From contig OV121097.1 of NCBI GenBank assembly GCA_921293015.1, forward strand, positions 13,145,940 through 13,209,939: a stretch of 64,000 nucleotides of DNA, in the 5' to 3' direction. A model generated the notes under the pieces. That model saw nothing but the letters and a program-made list of their open reading frames with translations. It ran no database searches and was not told where the DNA came from. The stretch comes from Phorcus lineatus. Taxonomy: Eukaryota > Mollusca > Gastropoda > Trochida > Trochidae. The number at the start of each line of letters is the position of its first letter. Positions within the stretch are counted from its first letter, which is position 1. Of the stretch, positions 63,801-64,000 are shown piece after piece. The translations under genes and the position numbers were made by a program.

Positions 63801-64000
63801 TTAATTACACGAAAACAAACTGTACGTCCATTCTTGCTACTGTTAATTTTATCAACCCATTATAATATGAAGTGAATTTTTAAAAACCATCACGTAATCT
63901 TATCCTCTACATTGATAGAAATTGCCTATGAACTCACACTTTGAGGGTATCGAGGGGTCCACCGCCGCGACCAATTTCAGTTTGAACCTCGGCGTGTGTC
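33450..64000 (-). CDS. Gene 2: F-BAR-like and SH3 adaptor, PSTPIP/Cdc15-like architecture (5' end outside window)
   Basis: Eight exons on the minus strand join in frame: 63938-64000, 62978-63086, 61613-61810, 61009-61118, 59272-59392, 53794-53848, 34622-34969 and 33450-33628. Together they give about 395 residues and a stop. The first ~220 are charged and helical, like the core and end of an F-BAR domain. Then come a Pro-rich linker (PRPPEF, VGPPLPIPNT) and a C-terminal SH3 domain split by the last intron (KVKAIRAYTGRNPSELSFG, then YGWMKK and RYGYFPVDCVKL). Known of such proteins: the F-BAR dimer binds and curves membranes and the SH3 recruits actin regulators or dynamin. The SH3 call is firm; the F-BAR call rests on pattern and order. 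PSTPIP, NOSTRIN and fungal Cdc15 share this order and I cannot choose among them. The N-terminal ~60-80 residues are missing. Confidence 0.8.
33975..34320 (+). repeat. Dispersed repeat R2, copy a
   Basis: Shares with 62445-62725 the ordered blocks tcgggcttcc, agattc.cct, aaaattt, ccaatgaaaac, gaccgaggc.tt, gattgcac, and catccaatcaggt. Both copies are in gene 2 introns. Family unknown. Confidence 0.55.
34622..34969 (-). CDS. Gene 2, linker and first half of SH3
   Basis: 348 nt after acceptor acttatttcag. It encodes a proline-rich, probably disordered linker (RPRPPEFDGR, VGPPLPIPNTEENRP) and then the first SH3 strands: VKAIRAYTGRNPSELSF, matching the family pattern ALYDY....DELSF. The donor GGAATTG|gtgaga splits a Gly codon. 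The linker could itself bind SH3 domains. Confidence 0.85.
35113..35739. repeat. Near-perfect 291-bp inverted repeat with 44-bp spacer
   Basis: Left arm 35113-35404, right arm 35449-35739. Both ends read ttcctctgttaatagtatat inward, and the inner edges read agatctcattggtt. Only a few mismatches and one indel are visible (for example acgggatg against acggggtg), so the duplication is recent. It lies in the 18.8-kb intron of gene 2, just upstream of the linker exon. A transcript would fold into long double-stranded RNA. Open frames in the arms are by-products of the palindrome. Confidence 0.9.
35742..35845 (+). repeat. Dispersed repeat R1, copy a
   Basis: gttgctggatgcgagtcgtc, then gctagcgatacgacgctt and gggtatttggaa recur at 62036-62140. 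It abuts the right arm of the palindrome at 35113-35739. Confidence 0.65.
36056..38283. mobile_element. 2.23-kb element with GC-rich terminal inverted repeats
   Basis: Left end ATAGACCGATCCATTTAGCC, then CCGCCCC, recurs inverted at 38255-38283 (ATAGACCGATCCATTAAGCC). 26 of 28 bases match. Both ends are GC- and CpG-rich against an AT-rich middle. Flanking 8-mers (cgagcaca, aggctaca) are only partly alike, so no target duplication is established. I see no transposase; a short frame at 36243-36375 (MAVLVTLHKGSFISEKY) ends quickly. Confidence 0.65.
39167..39260 (+). repeat. TA microsatellite and inverted end motif, left copy
   Basis: (TA) tract 39167-39209, then GTACAATTATTACCTTTTTG at 39211-39230 and gttacctttttggctcat. 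The same order occurs inverted at 57715-57823. The motif ttacc.ttttggctc also stands in every monomer of the satellite at 40945-47130. Confidence 0.7.
39695..39957 (+). mobile_element. SINE, same family, copy in gene 2 intron
   Basis: tcaagagtatttcacttatt, cacaacaccatggtggcc, gcaaaccattagtggtag and tgtagaacagttccctactg match the other copies in order. Confidence 0.6.
40200..40372 (-). other. Open stretch resembling a terminal exon, unassigned
   Basis: After a plausible acceptor (ctctttgatatttacag) the minus strand reads SYRDIVMELHVLFQEIIVAT, then SVETIKACALVIGC, to a TAA near AATAAA. A second frame from an inner acceptor (gttctgtttcag) is also open. Neither fits the phase of gene 2. It could be an alternative 3' exon, a nested gene remnant or chance. 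Confidence 0.22.
40945..47130. repeat. 172-bp satellite array, ~36 monomers, with higher-order structure
   Basis: Landmark ttaccattttggctcacaag recurs every 165-175 bp (for example 42098, 42270, 42443, 42613, 42786, 42957 and 43132). Each monomer also has gatgagacctgttccaac, ttttgacactctctcccagt, tctacagattagtatcacag and attacaagtagctcttactt. Variant monomers repeat at set distances. An 'acaatctctccctgtcc' type lies near 42500, 43200, 45240 and 46090, four or five monomers apart within each cluster. A two-monomer block with a deletion at 41.40-41.77 kb returns at 43.62-43.99 kb. The array lies inside the intron of gene 2. The apparent ORFs in it are repeat artefacts. Confidence 0.95.
47135..47420 (+). 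repeat. Molluscan 'gaagaagatgaaaatagg' repeat, diverged copy
   Basis: ttctggagaagaagatgaaa, aggtcatggtttcaccaaat and tagaatccccatcaa match the family at 48185-48800. It follows the satellite directly. Confidence 0.6.
48185..48835 (+). repeat. ~150-bp tandem repeat ending in 'gaagaagtcgaaaaagtgaa'
   Basis: Four units share gttttgacccctctgacctc, atttggggtcatggggtcac, acaatttagaatccccat, ccaaggagt and tggaactggagaagaag. The last ends tttacggatggacggacgcc, then cgggtctttcagacctgatgagct. From memory, this tail is widespread in mollusc genomes. A noncoding repeat; ORFs in it are by-products. Confidence 0.75.
49925..50330 (+). repeat. Second copy of the molluscan repeat
   Basis: Two units with gcttctggagaagatgaaa, gggtcacagggtcaccaaat, ctaaggagtctata, and a tail catttggcctatcaggcaag-atgagct like that at 48800. 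Confidence 0.65.
50587..50756 (-). other. Splice-site-bounded segment without open frame
   Basis: A strong acceptor (ttctgctttttttcag) and strong donor (CTCTGG|gtaagt) are 170 bp apart on the minus strand, but all three frames have stops. It could be a noncoding or UTR exon, or a poison exon in gene 2. Confidence 0.25.
52589..53355 (-). mobile_element. Tc1/mariner element, internally deleted (767 bp)
   Basis: Ends CAGTCGGTGGCCAAAAGTCT and, inverted, CAGTCGTTGGCCAAAAGTCT, with similarity over about 40 bp. Flanked by TA at 52587-52588 and 53356-53357. Short TIRs with GGCCAAAAGT and TA duplication are typical of Tc1-like elements. It holds the transposase remnant at 52819-53160 and lacks the N-terminal half. 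It is in a gene 2 intron, 0.4 kb from the 55-nt exon. Confidence 0.88.
52819..53160 (-). pseudogene. Tc1-like transposase remnant (DD34E, interrupted)
   Basis: Reads MAVSAFGVGTLTVVDGNIN, then NWIFQEDNAPCHVSIWANRW, a TAA in frame, and IPTLPWPTQSSDLNIIENVW. The Asp of QEDNAPCH and the Glu of IIENVW are 34 positions apart if the stop is counted as a residue, fitting DD34E. The first Asp motif and DNA-binding domain are deleted. It is inactive. Confidence 0.85.
53794..53848 (-). CDS. Gene 2, sixth exon in view (55 nt, end of F-BAR region)
   Basis: It has a near-ideal acceptor (twelve or more T then aacag) and a strong donor (CAATG|gtaagt). It reads DKRSFGPQFKNLMVKQRN plus one base, exactly the phase needed to join the neighbouring exons (FE|DKR, and G+TG giving Val before EPLVQ). 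It lies 5.4 kb from the previous exon and 18.8 kb before the next. Confidence 0.75.
54190..54945. repeat. Diverged direct duplication, unit A
   Basis: Aligns with 55560-56255 (offset ~1370 bp). Shared blocks: gtaacctgttttcatgg, cttattttatt, gttgttct, tcagtgatgaaaat.aaatga, aagcttttca, aatcatagaaag.tt, gcaagttatt, attaaatctttaa. No coding signal. Confidence 0.6.
55560..56255. repeat. Diverged direct duplication, unit B
   Basis: See unit A at 54190. Its left edge has a double motif cctgttttcatgg and cctgttttcgtgg, 18 bp apart. Inverted single copies (accacggaaacaggtaac and variants) occur near 56318, 56502 and 56886. Confidence 0.6.
57700..57823 (-). repeat. TA microsatellite and inverted end motif, right copy
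   Basis: On the minus strand: (TA) tract, then GTACAATCATTACCATTTTG, gaacctttttggctcat and gcctttttggctcac. 18 of 20 bases match the left copy over the first block. Confidence 0.7.
59272..59392 (-). CDS. Gene 2, fifth exon in view
   Basis: 121 nt from acceptor gttcctttctag to donor TTTGAA|gtaagg. It reads HEQQFIMHDLRQGLETVDL then HTEVLKIHEPYMETYQVPHFE. Position and the LETVD... pattern suit the end of the F-BAR domain. Phase 0 out. Confidence 0.8.
59640..60460. repeat. Three-copy repeat, two direct and one inverted
   Basis: ggttttcgatcacaaat.tcgac with upstream aaattacgttt.agtca occurs near 59770-59830 and 60390-60460. The inverse (atgatcgaaaaccggaca, aaacgtaattt) is at 59945-60010. The first two extend ~190 bp (aagccgaaattatgcgtcc; aaatcgaaattaagcgtcc). 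It lies in a gene 2 intron. Confidence 0.65.
61009..61118 (-). CDS. Gene 2, fourth exon in view (coiled coil)
   Basis: Acceptor cttgtccccag, donor ACATC|gtaagt. It reads SMREIKEEFDQLEKERLNS then VKEAFKQLIVVSENLDT. The FxxLEKERLxxxKEAF pattern recalls the last long F-BAR helix, where family members have F..LE..R...L.... It ends on two bases of a Ser codon completed in the next exon. Confidence 0.85.
61613..61810 (-). CDS. Gene 2, third exon in view (coiled coil)
   Basis: 66 whole codons between acceptor catttgtgtccag and donor AGG|gtgagg. It begins AYYKNCRRFDRLKAEMHRT and continues FQDLKMRLEKQEQEVVRT, then YQKKVLKEKENRPVYIR. Strong heptad-like helix, highly charged, with GC content well above the flanks. 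One of the most secure exons here. Confidence 0.85.
62036..62140 (+). repeat. Dispersed repeat R1, copy b
   Basis: gttgctggatgcgagtcgtc, gctagcgatacgaggctt, gggtatttggaa; about 80% like the copy at 35742. Confidence 0.65.
62445..62725 (+). repeat. Dispersed repeat R2, copy b
   Basis: See copy at 33975-34320: tttcgggcttcctgtat, caaccaatgaaaacatg, aatgaccgaggctttcc, catccaatcaggtta. The open frame here (62448-62708) differs from that in the other copy, so neither is likely coding. Confidence 0.55.
62978..63086 (-). CDS. Gene 2, second exon in view (helical)
   Basis: Acceptor atattccaacag, donor AAGAGG|gtaagg. It reads CMAPNYCERIRVALRHF then RDTKTLYNRLINHVHRSKR. Basic residues along a long helix are typical of the membrane-binding face of F-BAR dimers; this is inference. 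Phase matches both neighbours: GT+A gives Val, phase 0 out. Confidence 0.75.
63938..64000 (-). CDS. Gene 2, first exon in view (cut by window edge)
   Basis: Reads THAEVQTEIGRGGGPLDTLK, then GT before donor gtgagt. The pattern (short acidic helix, Gly-rich turn, start of a long helix) fits the early part of an F-BAR domain. The exon continues beyond the window. Confidence 0.7.

Overview
The window is animal nuclear DNA, most likely from a gastropod mollusc and probably a vetigastropod. It is AT-rich, has small GT-AG exons in long introns, and carries several copies of a SINE whose head (GAGTGAGTGAG, then a 'taatgccgcttt' box) resembles the abundant abalone-type SINE. The organism call is inference from that repeat. 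Most long ORFs here are noise. The two genes were found by joining short exons through splice sites and reading phase. Both lie on the minus strand, head to tail.

Gene 1 (about 29.7 kb down to 9.17 kb) is an unrecognised protein of roughly 370 residues in at least ten exons. The ATG exon is at 29,473-29,525, below a GC-rich stretch with an NRF1-like palindrome. The TAA is at 9,170. Six of the nine junctions keep reading frame as drawn. Three are unresolved or need an alternative splice site (exons 3-4, exon 4 acceptor, exons 7-8). A decayed copy of the last exon lies just downstream.

Gene 2 (from beyond the right edge down to 33.45 kb) encodes an F-BAR-like coiled-coil region, a proline-rich linker and a C-terminal SH3 domain, an architecture like the PSTPIP/Cdc15 membrane-cytoskeleton adaptors. 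All eight exons in view join in frame. Its N terminus is outside the window.

The introns and the spacer are full of repeats. 7.2-7.8 kb: three-unit tandem repeat. 9.41-11.86 kb: TTAA-flanked piggyBac-like element holding a very diverged ~190-bp array. 20.96-24.62 kb: 3.67-kb element with 35-bp terminal inverted repeats and about 20 copies of a 15-bp motif, usually 21 bp apart, in pairs ~193 bp apart. 31.5 and 52.6-53.4 kb: Tc1/mariner relics. 35.1-35.7 kb: 291-bp near-perfect palindrome. 36.06-38.28 kb: GC-rich element with terminal inverted repeats. 40.9-47.1 kb: ~36 copies of a 172-bp satellite with higher-order structure, inside the 18.8-kb intron before the SH3 exons. 47.1-50.3 kb: molluscan ~150-bp repeat. 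54.2-56.9 kb: diverged duplication with its own repeated motif.

I see no CRISPR, rRNA, intact tRNA or intact transposase. The best candidates for something new are the motif-array element at 21-24.6 kb and the recurrence of nucleosome-length (170-195 bp) tandem monomers in unrelated elements.
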